A stretch of 64,000 nt of DNA, from NCBI RefSeq assembly GCF_000515115.1, contig NZ_AZXF01000021.1, positions 1 through 64,000 on the forward strand, written 5' to 3'. This DNA comes from Nocardiopsis sp. CNT312 (GTDB taxonomy: Bacteria; Actinomycetota; Actinomycetes; Streptosporangiales; Streptosporangiaceae). The stretch's first letter is position 1. Every line of letters begins with the position of its first letter. The position numbers were made by a program, and so were the translations under genes. The notes below the pieces were generated by a model. That model was not told the origin of the DNA. It made no database searches and saw nothing but the letters and a program-made list of their open reading frames with translations. Below are positions 37,546-47,970 of this stretch, in pieces.

Positions 37546-38651
37546 TGTTTGCGCTCACGGTCCCGCAGGCGACGGCAGCGGCCCAGGCCCCCCCAGACAC
37601 CATCCACCTGATCGGCGTCCCCCTGTGGGGCTGGCAGATCGCCGTCGCCATCGCCGGGGTCCTGGCGCTGGTCCTGCTCGCCCGCACGATCTGGGTGCCG
37701 ACCACGCGCTCCCTGCGCGCCTGGGCTCTGGGCAACGTCGCGGTCAACGCCGGGATCGCCGTCACCGGCGCCACCGTCCGCGTCACCTCCTCAGGGCTCG
37801 GCTGCTCGGAGTGGCCCAAGTGCACACCGGAGAGCTTCGTCCCCGTCGGCGGAGACCACCCGGCGCTCAACGCGGCGATCGAGTTCGGCAACCGCACCCT
37901 GACCTTCCTGGTGCTCGCGGTCGGCGTCATCACCCTCGTGGCGGTCCTGCGCTCCCGACCGCGGCGGCGCGACCTGACCCGGCTGGCGGTGATCATCCCG
38001 TTCGGCGTGCTGGGACAGGGCGTGGTCGGCGGCATCACCGTGTGGACCGGCCTGCACCCCGCATCGGTCGGTGCCCACTTCCTGCTGTCCCTGGTGGTGA
38101 CCTTCATCGCCGTGGCGCTGTACGTGCGCTGCCAGGAGCCCGAGGGTGCCCCGCAGGTCTCGACCGGCCCCGGGCTGCACGCCCTCAGCATCGGCCTGGT
38201 GGTGGTCGGCTTCCTGCTGATGGTGGCGGGCACCGTCGTCACCGGCACCGGGCCGCACGGCGGCGACGCCGAGGCACCGCGCTGGGGCTTCGCGCTGGAG
38301 TCGGTCACGCGCATGCACTCCTCCCTGGCCTGGCTGACCCTGCTCGGCGCGGCCGCGGCCGCTGTGGCCGCCTTCCGCGGCGACGCACGCAGGCCGGTCA
38401 GGAGGAGTGCCCTGGCCCTGGCCGCCGTGGTGGTGGCGCAGGGGGTCCTGGGCTACGTCCAGTACGCGCTGGAACTGCCCGAGTGGCTGGTGGTCGCGCA
38501 CGTGCTGGGCTCGACCCTCACCTGGATCGCGATCGCCCGCCTGTACTTCTCCACCACCCGGCTGGTCCCGGACGGCGAGCGCGAACTCAGCGCGGAGAAC
38601 GCCGACTCGGAGGGGCAGCGTCGTCCTGTCGGGCCCGCGTCTGGGCGATGA
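37545..38651 (+). CDS. ctaA: heme A synthase (COX15/CtaA)
   Basis: CtaA oxidises heme O to heme A for aa3 cytochrome oxidase. The 368-residue membrane protein has eight helices. It has the early signature TGATVRVTSSGLGCSEWPKC with its extracytoplasmic cysteine pair, and conserved histidines in ITVWTGLHPASVGAHF, RMHSSLAW and VVAHVLGS. The ATG has no ribosome-binding site and lies at the edge of a promoter dyad, so the mRNA is probably leaderless. Its last 65 bp overlap the oppositely oriented protease gene. Confidence 0.95.
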   Translation: MFALTVPQATAAAQAPPDTIHLIGVPLWGWQIAVAIAGVLALVLLARTIWVPTTRSLRAWALGNVAVNAGIAVTGATVRVTSSGLGCSEWPKCTPESFVPVGGDHPALNAAIEFGNRTLTFLVLAVGVITLVAVLRSRPRRRDLTRLAVIIPFGVLGQGVVGGITVWTGLHPASVGAHFLLSLVVTFIAVALYVRCQEPEGAPQVSTGPGLHALSIGLVVVGFLLMVAGTVVTGTGPHGGDAEAPRWGFALESVTRMHSSLAWLTLLGAAAAAVAAFRGDARRPVRRSALALAAVVVAQGVLGYVQYALELPEWLVVAHVLGSTLTWIAIARLYFSTTRLVPDGERELSAENADSEGQRRPVGPASGR

Positions 38652-39873
38652 CCTGGGCGAAGTCCACCCGGCGCAGGAACCCGGAGTCGTCGGGCCGTTC
38701 GGCCCACCCGGGGGCGACGGGTCCGGGCACGCGTCCCAGGAAGGTGTCCCGCGCCACGTGCATCAACGCCAGGAACGAGTCCCGGTCCACCTTCCACCCG
38801 GTGCTCACCAGGCCGGCGTCCATCTTCTTGTGCAGCAGCGCCAGCTCGGTGGCAGCCAACTGGTACTCCTTCATCGCCTCGCGGCCCCGGCGGCCGGCGT
38901 TGCGGGCGGCCCACTCGCGGGCGCGGCGCCGTGCGTGCATGGAGCCGAGCATGGCGATGTCGGCCTGTGTCACCAAGCCGGTGGACAGGTACCTGGGCAG
39001 GTAGTGGGCGATGGCCCCGATCTGGGTCTGCCGGTCCCTGACGGCGGTCGCCAGGACGCACATCAGCACGACGAAGAGCACCAGGTAGGCCAGGCCCAGC
39101 CCAAGCCAGCCGAAACGGGTCGAGGCGTTCCACATGCCGTGCAGAGCCACCGCGGCCCCCCACCCGGCGACCGGGGCGAAGACCCGCCCGGTCCCGGTGT
39201 TCATGGCCGCGTAGGCAACACCGATCCCGATCATCGCGGTGTAGATGGGGTGTCCGAAGGGGGCGATGAGGCCGCGGAGGGCGAACGTGGCGATGAGCGT
39301 GCCGTCGAAGAAGGCCCCGAGAAAGTACAGGACGTTCTCGGTGAAGGCGAACCCGGTCGCCACCATCGCCGCGTAGACCACCCCGTCGGTGAAGGTGTCG
39401 ATCTCGTGGCGGCGGCGCCAGAGCAGGACGAGTAGGACCACCCCCTTGGCGCTCTCCTCCACCACGGGTGCCACCACAGCGGTGGACACGTAGTCGCCCA
39501 GGTCCTGGCCGTAGAGCGGAACGGTGATGTTGCTGGCGCCCCAGGTGTTGAGCAGCAGCGAGGCCACCACCGCCACGCCCGCGCCCCACACGAAGGCGAA
39601 GAACATCACCGACCCGGGCTCGGGCTCGATCCGGTCGAGCATGAGGATGAGCGGAACGAGGATGGTCACCGGCACGACCGCGGCGGCGAGGCTGACACCG
39701 AACCCGACGGCCCCGTCGATCCCGGCGGCGGCACCGCCCGCCATGGCGAGGAGCCAGAGGTAGCCGAACATGCCGACGAGACACACCATGCTGACCGAGA
39801 TGCCCGTGATCAGGGTCATCGAGTAGCGGGAGCGTCGGCCCTGGAGGATGGCCTTGCTGTCGAGTCGGGGCAT
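38587..39873 (-). CDS. PrsW-family intramembrane metalloprotease
   Basis: The 428-residue protein has eight or nine membrane helices. The family motifs are VVEESAKG (paired glutamates) and FAFTENVLYF, with zinc-type histidines in PFGHPIYTAMIG and LHGMWNAS. PrsW proteins cut anti-sigma factors within the membrane in some bacteria; the substrate here is unknown. A soluble C-terminal tail of about 130 residues follows the last helix. ATG 39873 has a weak upstream site. The 3' end lies inside the 3' end of ctaA. Confidence 0.9.
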   Translation of the reverse strand: MPRLDSKAILQGRRSRYSMTLITGISVSMVCLVGMFGYLWLLAMAGGAAAGIDGAVGFGVSLAAAVVPVTILVPLILMLDRIEPEPGSVMFFAFVWGAGVAVVASLLLNTWGASNITVPLYGQDLGDYVSTAVVAPVVEESAKGVVLLVLLWRRRHEIDTFTDGVVYAAMVATGFAFTENVLYFLGAFFDGTLIATFALRGLIAPFGHPIYTAMIGIGVAYAAMNTGTGRVFAPVAGWGAAVALHGMWNASTRFGWLGLGLAYLVLFVVLMCVLATAVRDRQTQIGAIAHYLPRYLSTGLVTQADIAMLGSMHARRRAREWAARNAGRRGREAMKEYQLAATELALLHKKMDAGLVSTGWKVDRDSFLALMHVARDTFLGRVPGPVAPGWAERPDDSGFLRRVDFAQVIAQTRARQDDAAPPSRRSPR

Positions 39874-40008
39874 GGGCACCGATGGTAGCCGGGACGGAGC
39901 GGTCCAGAACACGGCGGGGCGAAGACCGAACCGCAGACCCCTCGGCCCACTCCTATACGTGCGACAGAATCGCCCCGCATACACGCACACACGCTGAAAG
40001 GCCTCCCC

Positions 40009-40419
40009 ATGGACACGACGGCATCCGGCCACCCGACCGCCCTGTGGATCGTCCGCGTCGCCGCGCTCGCGCACCTGGCCCTGCTCCTGTGGGAGGGGGC
40101 GACCGCCGGACAGTTCATGACCACCAACCCGGGAGGGCTGCCGCTGCACTACCTCGGGGCCTTCGGGGTCCACGCGGCCGCGGGCGTGCAGGTACTGGCC
40201 GCCGCGTGGCTGTGGTGGGGCGCGGGCCGCGGCCCGGGCGGGGCCCGCACCCTGCTGCTGGTCAGCGCGGTCGCGTTCGTGCTGGGCTTCCCCCAGGCGG
40301 CCATGGGCAGCTACGGACCGATCCAGGCCCACGTGCCCGTGGCCCTGCTCCTGACCGGGGTGGCGGTGTGGGCCGCCGTCCTGGCCTGGCGCCGTACGCC
40401 CGCGTCCCAGGCGTCCTGA
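40009..40419 (+). CDS. four-helix membrane protein, unknown function
   Basis: The 136-residue protein has four hydrophobic segments (about 12-30, 48-70, 80-98 and 106-126). A GAAAGG lies upstream of the ATG. I recognise no family. It is isolated between the protease (divergent) and ctaB (convergent). The position suggests a respiratory-chain neighbour but nothing in the sequence proves it. Confidence 0.7.
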   Translation: MDTTASGHPTALWIVRVAALAHLALLLWEGATAGQFMTTNPGGLPLHYLGAFGVHAAAGVQVLAAAWLWWGAGRGPGGARTLLLVSAVAFVLGFPQAAMGSYGPIQAHVPVALLLTGVAVWAAVLAWRRTPASQAS

Positions 40420-40427
40420 CGCGTCCC

Positions 40428-40469
40428 GGCCCGCTCCGCCGTGTTCGTCCGGCCGCGACGGAGCGGGCC
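40428..40469. terminator. bidirectional hairpin between the small membrane gene and ctaB
   Basis: GGCCCGCTCCG (40428-40438) pairs perfectly with CGGAGCGGGCC (40459-40469), with a 20-nt loop, between convergent genes. Confidence 0.75.
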
Positions 40470-40485
40470 CCGGCCGGAGCCGGGG

Positions 40486-41454
40486 TCAGGCGAGCAGGCC
40501 GGCGATGAGCGGGTCGACGGTGACGGCGACGAACAGCAGCGCCAGATAGGCGTTGGACAGGTGGAAGAAGCCCATGGTCTTCAGTTGGGGCCCGCTCACC
40601 CCGGCCCGGGAGCGGCTGAGCAGGCGGTGTGCCTGCACCACCAGCAGCGCGCCGAGCACGGCGGCCACGGCACCGTAGAACCAGGTGGTTCCGGCGACCG
40701 GCCAGAAGACCAGTGAGACGATGGCGGTGGCCCAACTGTAGAGCACGCACTCCAGGAGCACGCGGCGGTCGCCGGCCACGACGGGCAGCATCGGTACGTT
40801 GGCGGCCGCGTAGTCCTCGCGGTAGCGCATGGCCAGAGTCCAGGTGTGCGGTGGCGTCCAGAAGAACACCACCAGGAAGAGCACGAACGGTTCCCAGGCG
40901 AGGCCGCCGGTGACCGCGGACCAGCCGATGAGGACCGGCATGCACCCGGCGATGCCGCCCCACACCACGTTCTGCGCGGTGCGGCGCTTGAGCAGCATCG
41001 TGTAGACGAAGATGTAGAAGGCGATCGCCAGCAGCGACAGCGCGGCGGAGAGCCAGTTGACCACGAGCGCGAACCCCGCGGTGGAGCCGACGGCCAGCAC
41101 CAGCCCGTAGACGAGGGCACCGCGCGGGGTGACCAGGTCCATCGCTCCGGGACGTTTGCGGGTGCGGCGCATCTCACGGTCGATGTCGCGGTCGATGTAG
41201 CAGTTCATCGCGTTGGCGCTGGCCGCCGACATGGTGCCGAACAGCAGGGTAGCCACGGCGGTGCCCAGCGGGGGCACCCCGCCGGCCGCGACGAACATCA
41301 CAGGGATGGTCGTGATGAGCAGCAGTTCGATGACACGGGGCTTGGAGAGCGCCACGTAGGCGCGCACGTGGTCGGTGAAGGAGGCCCGGTCGGCGGCCGC
41401 GGGGCCGCCGACGTCCGCCGAGCGCGGGTGCGTGGACCGGTCGGTGAGGGCCAT
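40486..41454 (-). CDS. ctaB: protoheme IX farnesyltransferase (heme O synthase)
   Basis: CtaB adds a farnesyl group to heme B to make heme O, the substrate of CtaA. The 322-residue UbiA-fold membrane protein has the first Asp-rich motif [20 protein letters not shown] and a second polar loop [20 protein letters not shown] 41454 has GAGGG 10 nt upstream. The promoter element shared with ctaA lies about 165 bp upstream. ctaB next to tkt is standard in actinobacteria. Confidence 0.95.
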   Translation of the reverse strand: MALTDRSTHPRSADVGGPAAADRASFTDHVRAYVALSKPRVIELLLITTIPVMFVAAGGVPPLGTAVATLLFGTMSAASANAMNCYIDRDIDREMRRTRKRPGAMDLVTPRGALVYGLVLAVGSTAGFALVVNWLSAALSLLAIAFYIFVYTMLLKRRTAQNVVWGGIAGCMPVLIGWSAVTGGLAWEPFVLFLVVFFWTPPHTWTLAMRYREDYAAANVPMLPVVAGDRRVLLECVLYSWATAIVSLVFWPVAGTTWFYGAVAAVLGALLVVQAHRLLSRSRAGVSGPQLKTMGFFHLSNAYLALLFVAVTVDPLIAGLLA

Positions 41455-41618
41455 CAGCACCGCGCCCTCGGGTCCGGGCGGCTCGTGGGCGTCCCCGCAG
41501 GGGGGACCGGCTCGATTCCAGACACGCGGATACCTCGACAACTCGATAGGTCTCGACACTGCTCGCCACGCGGGGCCGAGCGGACCGACAAAGCGTCAGG
41601 ATCAGCGAAAACCCCGTC

Positions 41619-41636
41619 AACGACATACTGTAGTAC
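41619..41636 (-). promoter_or_regulatory. ctaB promoter dyad matching ctaA
   Basis: Read leftward, GTACTACAGTATGTCGT (41636 to 41620) differs from the ctaA element at one of 17 bases. It contains the same TACAGT -10-like box. Transcription would start near 41618, leaving a leader of about 160 nt before ctaB. Confidence 0.6.
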
Positions 41637-42093
41637 TTCATCTCGAGCCCCGGTGACGAGCCCCCTCGCGAGGCGGACCCTCCGGAGCGGCCCGCCCTCC
41701 GGGCCAGGCCAGGGGTGTACAGCACCCTCGCACACGCCCCGCCGCGCCACCAGCACGCCACACGCCGTCCCGGCCCATGCGCGGGCGGCGGGCCCGGGCG
41801 AGGCCGCGCTACCCGCGGGTAAGGGGCGGTGTCGGGCCACGGCCCGCCGGGGATGAGCGATAGGGTCGCACTCGGCCGACCCTGCGGGGATTCCCTCGAC
41901 CCCCTCCGCCGTTGTACCGGGTGATGCCCGACGGGGAGGGAAGACGCCGTGCCGTGGTCGCAGTACCCAGGGTGACACTCGTTCCCCTCCCCGAATCCTG
42001 GCGGTGCCGCGCTTCGGCGGCGGCACACCGCACCGACAACGACACCTCACGCACACCGTGCCGAACGGGTGCCCGAGAAGGAGAGGCAAGTCC
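41637..42093. other. intergenic region before tkt
   Basis: The interval has no credible gene: open frames here are rich in Arg, Pro and Ala without family features. GATAGGGT at about 41858 resembles the -10 boxes seen elsewhere in the window. It could start a tkt transcript with a leader of about 225 nt. I see no riboswitch-like structure. Confidence 0.35.
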
Positions 42094-44187
42094 GTGAACG
42101 CCCACATACCGCAGAAACTGGAGTGGTCGGACCTCGACGACCGCGCCGTCAACACGGTCCGCGCGCTGGCAATGGACGCGGTCGAGAAGTCGGGTAACGG
42201 ACACCCCGGCACCGCCATGAGCCTCGCGCCCGCCGCCTACCTCCTCTTCCAGAAGGTCATGAGGCACGACCCCGCCGCCCCCGACTGGGTGGGCCGGGAC
42301 CGGTTCGTACTTTCCTGCGGCCACTCCAGCCTCACCCTCTACATCCAGCTCTACCTGGCCGGCTACGGCCTAGCGCTGGACGACCTCAGGTCCCTGCGCC
42401 AGTGGGACAGCCTCACCCCCGGGCATCCCGAGTTCGGGCACACCCCCGGCGTGGAGACGACCACCGGCCCACTGGGACAGGGCATCGGCAACGCGGTGGG
42501 CATGGCCATGGCCGCCCGCCGCGAGCGCGGCCTGTTCAACCCCGAGGCGGGCCCCGGCGCCAGCCCGTTCGACCACCACGTCTACGCCTTCTGCTCCGAC
42601 GGCGACGTACAGGAGGGCGTGAGCCACGAGGCCAGCGCCCTGGCCGGCACCCAGAACCTGGGCAACCTCACCGTGGTCTGGGACGACAACCAGATCTCCA
42701 TCGAGGACGACACACGCATCGCCCACAGCGAGAACGTGCTGGAGCGCTACCGCGCCTACGGCTGGCACGTCGAGGAGGTCGACTGGACCGCCACCGGCGA
42801 CTACGTCGAGGACGTGGCGGCCCTGTACGAGGCGATCCTGCGCGGCAAGGCCGAGACCGAGCGCCCCACCTTCATCAAGCTGCGCACCGTCATCGGCTGG
42901 CCCGCCCCGAACAAGCAGAACACCGGCGCGATCCACGGCGCGGCCATCGGCACCGCCGAGATCTCCGCCACCAAGGAGATCCTCGGCCTGCCCGACGAGC
43001 CCTTCCACGTCGATGACGCCGTCATCGAGCACACCCGCCTGGCCCTGGACCGGGGCCGCGACGCGCACACCGAGTGGGAGTCCGCGTTCCAGGCCTGGCG
43101 CCGCGGCGCCGGCGAGCACGGCGACCTGTTCGACCGCCTCCAGTCCGGCAAGCTCCCCGAGGGGTGGGAGAACTCCCTGCCCTCCTTCGAGGCGAGCGAG
43201 AAGGGCATGGCCACCCGCAAGGCCAGCGGCGAGGTGCTCAGCGCCGTCGCACCGGTGCTGCCCGAACTGTGGGGCGGCTCCTCCGACCTGGCCGGCTCCA
43301 ACAACACCACCCCCAAGGGAGAACCGTCCTTCCTGCCCTTCGAGCGGGCCAGCACGATGTTCCCGGGCAGCCCCTACGGGCGCGTACTCCACTTCGGCGT
43401 CCGCGAGCACGGCATGGGCGCGATCCTCAACGGCATCGCCCTGCACGGCCCGACCCGCCCCTACGGCGGCACGTTCCTGGTCTTCAGCGACTACATGCGC
43501 CCGGCGGTCCGCCTGGCCGCACTGATGAAGCTGCCGATCACCTACGTGTGGACGCACGACTCCATCGGCCTGGGTGAGGACGGCCCCACCCACCAGCCGG
43601 TGGAGCACCTGTGGTCGCTGCGCGCGATCCCCGGCCTGGACGTGGTCCGCCCGGCCGACGCCAACGAGACGGCAGTGGTGTGGCGCAAGATCCTGGAGAC
43701 CGCCGACCGCCCCGCCGCACTCGCCCTGACCCGGCAGAACCTGCCGGTGCTGGACCGCACCGCCCACGCCCCCGCCGAGGAGGCGGTGCACGGCGGCTAC
43801 GTCCTGGCCGAGGCCGCCGGCGGCGCCCCCGAGGCGATCATCGTGGCCACCGGCAGCGAGGTCCCCATCGCCTTGGAGGCCCGCACCGAGCTGGAGCGGG
43901 CCGGCACACCCACCCGTGTGGTGTCCATGCCGTGCGTGGAGTGGTTCGAGGCCCAGAGCCAGGAGTACCGCGAGCGGGTCCTGCCCTCCTCGGTTCGCGT
44001 GCGCACCTCGGTCGAGGCGGGCATCGCCCTGGGGTGGCGCTCCTACGTGGGCGACGCCGGGACCTCCGTGGGCCTGGAGCACTTCGGTGCCTCCGCGCCC
44101 TACCAGACCCTGTACGAGAAGTTCGGCATCACCGCGGAGGCGGTCGTCGCGGCGGTGCGTGACAGCTCCGCCAAGGCCGGGCGCTGA
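42094..44187 (+). CDS. tkt: transketolase
   Basis: Transketolase moves two-carbon units between sugar phosphates in the pentose phosphate pathway. The 697-residue enzyme has the N-terminal signature [20 protein letters not shown], the thiamine diphosphate motif [13 protein letters not shown] with NNQ-type DDNQIS, and the catalytic Glu in [11 protein letters not shown]. The start is GTG 42094 with AAGGAG 10 nt upstream. It leads a tkt-tal-zwf-opcA-pgl operon. Confidence 0.97.
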   Translation: MNAHIPQKLEWSDLDDRAVNTVRALAMDAVEKSGNGHPGTAMSLAPAAYLLFQKVMRHDPAAPDWVGRDRFVLSCGHSSLTLYIQLYLAGYGLALDDLRSLRQWDSLTPGHPEFGHTPGVETTTGPLGQGIGNAVGMAMAARRERGLFNPEAGPGASPFDHHVYAFCSDGDVQEGVSHEASALAGTQNLGNLTVVWDDNQISIEDDTRIAHSENVLERYRAYGWHVEEVDWTATGDYVEDVAALYEAILRGKAETERPTFIKLRTVIGWPAPNKQNTGAIHGAAIGTAEISATKEILGLPDEPFHVDDAVIEHTRLALDRGRDAHTEWESAFQAWRRGAGEHGDLFDRLQSGKLPEGWENSLPSFEASEKGMATRKASGEVLSAVAPVLPELWGGSSDLAGSNNTTPKGEPSFLPFERASTMFPGSPYGRVLHFGVREHGMGAILNGIALHGPTRPYGGTFLVFSDYMRPAVRLAALMKLPITYVWTHDSIGLGEDGPTHQPVEHLWSLRAIPGLDVVRPADANETAVVWRKILETADRPAALALTRQNLPVLDRTAHAPAEEAVHGGYVLAEAAGGAPEAIIVATGSEVPIALEARTELERAGTPTRVVSMPCVEWFEAQSQEYRERVLPSSVRVRTSVEAGIALGWRSYVGDAGTSVGLEHFGASAPYQTLYEKFGITAEAVVAAVRDSSAKAGR

Positions 44188-44191
44188 CGCC

Positions 44192-44225
44192 GCGGGGGAC
44201 CGCCGGGACGCCCGGCGGCCCCCGC
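44192..44225 (+). terminator. intercistronic hairpin between tkt and tal
   Basis: GCGGGGG-A-CCGCCGGG pairs with CCCGGCGGCCCCCGC across a 3-nt loop, with one bulged A. It may partly terminate or stabilise mRNA ends inside the operon. Confidence 0.55.
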
Positions 44226-44278
44226 CTCCCTGTGTGCGAGAGGGCGCGCAGCGCCCACGAGGAAGGTCACGAGAGAAC

Positions 44279-45388
44279 ATGAGCTACGCACCCATCGAGG
44301 CCCTCGCCGACGCCGGCGTGTCCGTCTGGCTGGACGACATCAGCCGCGAACGGCTGCGGTCGGGCAACCTGGCCGCGCTGATGAGCACGCACCGCGTGAC
44401 GGGCGTGACCTCCAACCCGACGATCTTCGACAAGGCGCTCGCCGAGGGCGACGCCTACGACGAGCAGGTGCACGAACTCGCGGTGCGCGGCGTGTCCGTG
44501 GACGAGGCCGTGCGCATGCTCACCGCCTTCGACATCCGCTGGGCCGCCGACACCCTGCGCCCGGTCTACGACGCCACCGGCCGCGTGGACGGCCGGGTGT
44601 CGCTGGAGGTGGACCCGCGCCTGGCCCGCGAGACCGAGCGCACGGTCGCCGAGGCCCGCTCACTGTGGTGGATGGTCGACCGGCCCAACCTGATGATCAA
44701 GATCCCGGCGACGGCCGAGGGCCTGCCCGCGATCACCCGGGCGCTGGGCCACGGCATCAGCGTGAACGTGACGCTGATCTTCTCCCTGGCCCGTTACCGC
44801 CAGGTGATGGACGCCTTCCTGGAGGGCATGGAGCTGGCGCGGACCAACGGCCACGACCTGTCCCGGATCCAGTCCGTGGCCTCGTTCTTCGTCAGCCGGG
44901 TGGACACCGAGGTCGACAAGCGCCTGGAGGCGATCGGCACCGACGAGGCCCGCGCACTGCGCGGCCGCGCCGCCGTCGCCAACGCCCGCCTGGCCTACCA
45001 GGCCTACGAGGAGGTGTTCTCCTCCCGGGAGTGGACGGCACTCGCCGAGCAGGGTGCCGCGCCGCAGCGCCCGCTGTGGGCCTCCACCGGGGTGAAGGAC
45101 CCCGAGTACGCGGACACCCGCTACGTGACCGAACTGGTGGCGCGCGACACCGTCAACACGATGCCGCAGGCCACACTGGAGGCCACCGCCGACCACGCCC
45201 CGGTCATCGGCAACACCGTGCTGGGCACCTACGAGCATGCCGAGGCGGACTTCGCCGCGCTGGAGGGTGTCGGCGTGAATCTGACGGAGGTGTTCGGTGT
45301 ACTGGAGGAGGAGGGCGTACGCAAGTTCGTCGACTCCTGGGAGAGCCTGCTCGAAGGCCTGTCCGCCAAGCTCGACAAGCTCGCCTGA
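44279..45388 (+). CDS. tal: transaldolase
   Basis: Transaldolase exchanges three-carbon units in the non-oxidative pentose phosphate branch. The 369-residue protein is the longer actinobacterial type. The Schiff-base lysine lies in [11 protein letters not shown]. Other family blocks are [13 protein letters not shown] and [19 protein letters not shown]. Its ATG follows GAGGAAGG 10 nt upstream. Confidence 0.96.
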   Translation: MSYAPIEALADAGVSVWLDDISRERLRSGNLAALMSTHRVTGVTSNPTIFDKALAEGDAYDEQVHELAVRGVSVDEAVRMLTAFDIRWAADTLRPVYDATGRVDGRVSLEVDPRLARETERTVAEARSLWWMVDRPNLMIKIPATAEGLPAITRALGHGISVNVTLIFSLARYRQVMDAFLEGMELARTNGHDLSRIQSVASFFVSRVDTEVDKRLEAIGTDEARALRGRAAVANARLAYQAYEEVFSSREWTALAEQGAAPQRPLWASTGVKDPEYADTRYVTELVARDTVNTMPQATLEATADHAPVIGNTVLGTYEHAEADFAALEGVGVNLTEVFGVLEEEGVRKFVDSWESLLEGLSAKLDKLA

Positions 45389-45402
45389 CGCATCCGGCGC
45401 AC

Positions 45403-45426
45403 CCGTCCCCGCCTCGGCGGGGACGG
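45403..45426 (+). terminator. intercistronic hairpin between tal and zwf
   Basis: CCGTCCCCGCC pairs perfectly with GGCGGGGACGG around TC (effectively a 4-nt loop). It lies 14 bp after the tal stop and 40 bp before zwf, so read-through must occur if the operon is one unit. Confidence 0.55.
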
Positions 45427-45465
45427 TTCCCGGTCCACGGCCGCACCCGACAGGAAACCAGGAAC

Positions 45466-47031
45466 GTGAAAGAACCGGTCATGCCCGGGGCGGTGCCCAA
45501 CCCGCTCCGTGACGCCCTGGATCGCCGCCTGCCCCGTATCGCCGGGCCCAGCGTGCTGGTGCTGTTCGGCGTCACGGGCGACCTGGCGCGCAAGAAGCTG
45601 CTGCCCGCCATCTACGACCTGGCCAACCGGGGCATGCTACCGCCCGGCTTCGGGCTGGTGGGGTTCGCGCGCAGGGACTGGGAGCACCAGGACTTCGCCG
45701 CCCAGGCCCACGAGGCGGTCAAGGAGCACGCGCGCACCCCCTTCCGTGAGGACGTGTGGCGCCAGCTCAGCGAAGGTGTCCGGTTCGTCCCTGGCAACCT
45801 GGACGACGACGCGGCCTTCGACCGCCTGGCCGAGACCGTGCGCGAACTGGACGGTGTACGCGGCACGGGCGGAAACTACGCCTTCTACCTCTCACTGCCG
45901 CCCAAGCTGTTCCCGACCGTGGTGTCCCAGCTCAAGCGCAGCGGCCTGGCCTCGGCCCAGGAGGGAGAGGGCCCGGGAGGGGCCACCCCGTGGCGGCGGG
46001 TGGTGATCGAGAAGCCCTTCGGGCACGACCTGGAAAGCGCCCAGGAGCTCAACGCGGCGGTGGACGACGTGTTCCCGCCCACGTCGGTGTTCCGCATCGA
46101 CCACTACCTGGGCAAGGAGACGGTCCAGAACATCCTGGCGCTGCGCTTCGCCAACACCCTGTTCGAGCCGCTGTGGAACCGCGGGTTCGTCGACCACGTG
46201 CAGATCACCATGGCCGAGGACATCGGTGTGGGCGGCCGGGCCGGCTACTACGACGGGATCGGTGCCGCCCGCGACGTCATCCAGAACCACCTGTTGCAAC
46301 TCCTGGCCCTGGTGGCCATGGAGGAGCCCGTCTCCTACGACGCGGACGCGATCCGCGCCGAGAAGCAGAAGGTGCTCTCGGCGGTCTCCCTTCCCGCGGA
46401 CCTGGCCACCGGGACCGCGCGCGGCCAGTACGCGGCGGGCTGGCAGGGCGGTGCGGCGGTCCCCGGCTACCTGGAGGAGGAGGGCATCCCCTCCGACTCG
46501 GCCACCGAGACCTACGCCGCCCTGAAGCTGATGGTGGACACCCGCCGATGGTCGGGGGTGCCGTTCTACCTGCGCACCGGCAAGCGGCTGGGCCGCAGGG
46601 TGACCGAGGTAGCGCTGGTGTTCCAGCGGGCCCCGCAGGAGCTGTTCCCGCGCGCCGACGTCTCCGAACTGGGGCAGAACGCCCTGGTACTGCGCATCCA
46701 GCCCGACGAGGGGGTGACGCTGCGCTTCGGGTCGAAGGTGCCCGGCGCCAGTATGGAGGTGCGCGACGTCAGCATGGACTTCACCTACGGGCAGTCCTTC
46801 ACCGAGAGCAGCCCCGAGGCCTACGAGCGGCTGATCCTGGACGTGCTCATCGGCGACCCGCCGCTGTTTCCGCGCCAGGAGGAGGTCGAGCTGTCCTGGC
46901 GGATCCTGGATCCGGTGGAGGAGCACTGGGCGGCCTCCGGCCCGCCCGAGCAGTACGGTTCCGGCACGTGGGGCCCGCCCTCGGGTGAAGCGCTGCTCGC
47001 CCGCGACGGCCGCCAGTGGCGGCGCCCGTGA
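45466..47031 (+). CDS. zwf: glucose-6-phosphate 1-dehydrogenase
   Basis: This enzyme oxidises glucose-6-phosphate to 6-phosphogluconolactone, making NADPH. The 521-residue protein has the dinucleotide motif [16 protein letters not shown] and the active-site signature [13 protein letters not shown]. It starts at GTG 45466, close to CAGGAAC. The next gene, opcA, encodes its assembly factor. Confidence 0.97.
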   Translation: MKEPVMPGAVPNPLRDALDRRLPRIAGPSVLVLFGVTGDLARKKLLPAIYDLANRGMLPPGFGLVGFARRDWEHQDFAAQAHEAVKEHARTPFREDVWRQLSEGVRFVPGNLDDDAAFDRLAETVRELDGVRGTGGNYAFYLSLPPKLFPTVVSQLKRSGLASAQEGEGPGGATPWRRVVIEKPFGHDLESAQELNAAVDDVFPPTSVFRIDHYLGKETVQNILALRFANTLFEPLWNRGFVDHVQITMAEDIGVGGRAGYYDGIGAARDVIQNHLLQLLALVAMEEPVSYDADAIRAEKQKVLSAVSLPADLATGTARGQYAAGWQGGAAVPGYLEEEGIPSDSATETYAALKLMVDTRRWSGVPFYLRTGKRLGRRVTEVALVFQRAPQELFPRADVSELGQNALVLRIQPDEGVTLRFGSKVPGASMEVRDVSMDFTYGQSFTESSPEAYERLILDVLIGDPPLFPRQEEVELSWRILDPVEEHWAASGPPEQYGSGTWGPPSGEALLARDGRQWRRP

Positions 47032-47047
47032 CCCGCGAGGAGACGTC

Positions 47048-47968
47048 ATGACGCTCTACCTGCCCAACACCACCACCGCGGCCATCACCGAGGCGCTCAC
47101 GGCCGAGCGCCACAGCGTCGGCGGCGGCGCGATGAACATCGTCCTGACCCTGGTGATCATCACCGACGAGGCCGGGCACTACGACGCGGTACGTGCCGCC
47201 ACCGAGGCCGGAAGGGAGCACCCCTCGCGAGTGGTGGCCCTGATCCGGCGCGACGCCGACGCCGAACCCGCGATCGACGCGGAGATCCGCAGGCCGGGGA
47301 CCTCCGGACCGGGCGAGGCCCTGCTGCTGCGGCTGTACGGGCCGCTGGGCGAGCACCCCGACTCGGTGCTCACGCCCCTGTTGGTGCCGGACGCCCCGAT
47401 CGTGGCGTGGTGGCCGGGCCAGGGACCACAGGATCCGTCCTCGGACCCGGTGGGCCGCCTGGCCCAGCGCCGCATCACCGACGCGTTCCAGGCGCAGGAC
47501 CCCCTGGAGGACCTGACGCGGCGCACGGCGAACTACACTCCGGGCGACACCGACCTGTGCTGGACCCGGATCACCCCGTGGCGCTCGCTCCTGGCCAGCG
47601 CCATGGACCAGCCGTGCGGGTGGGTGACCTCGGCGTCGGTGGCGGCGCAGGCGCGCTACCCCAGCGCGGAACTGATGGCGGCGTGGCTGGCGGACCGGCT
47701 GGGGGTGGAGGTGACCCGTGAGGTCTCCGACGGCCCGGGCCTGACACGGGTGCGCCTGACCACCGACCTGGGGGACATCTCCCTCACCCGGCTGGACGGG
47801 GGCGCGGCCACGCTGTCGCGCTCGGGCCGGCCGGACCAGCGTGTCGCCCTGGAGCGGCGCAGCGCGGCCACGTCGCTGACCGAGGAGCTGCGCCGGCTGG
47901 ACCCTGACGAGATCTACGAGAGCGCCGCCGGCCACCTGGGATCGGTGCTCTCCGGAAGCGGAGCGTGA
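47048..47968 (+). CDS. opcA: OpcA, glucose-6-phosphate dehydrogenase assembly protein
   Basis: OpcA is an allosteric or assembly partner of Zwf in cyanobacteria and actinobacteria. The 306-residue protein shows the family blocks MNIVLTLVIITD, VAWWPGQGP and DLCWTRITPWRSLLAS. ATG 47048 has CGAGGAG 5 nt upstream and is 16 bp after zwf. It overlaps the ribosome-binding region of pgl. Confidence 0.95.
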   Translation: MTLYLPNTTTAAITEALTAERHSVGGGAMNIVLTLVIITDEAGHYDAVRAATEAGREHPSRVVALIRRDADAEPAIDAEIRRPGTSGPGEALLLRLYGPLGEHPDSVLTPLLVPDAPIVAWWPGQGPQDPSSDPVGRLAQRRITDAFQAQDPLEDLTRRTANYTPGDTDLCWTRITPWRSLLASAMDQPCGWVTSASVAAQARYPSAELMAAWLADRLGVEVTREVSDGPGLTRVRLTTDLGDISLTRLDGGAATLSRSGRPDQRVALERRSAATSLTEELRRLDPDEIYESAAGHLGSVLSGSGA

Positions 47969-47970
47969 GT

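Noticed and set aside
41500..41634. Leader peptide or N-terminal extension upstream of ctaB
   Set aside because: A frame opens with ATG just after the ctaB -10 box, but it has no ribosome-binding site, no family resemblance and continues out of frame across the ctaB start.
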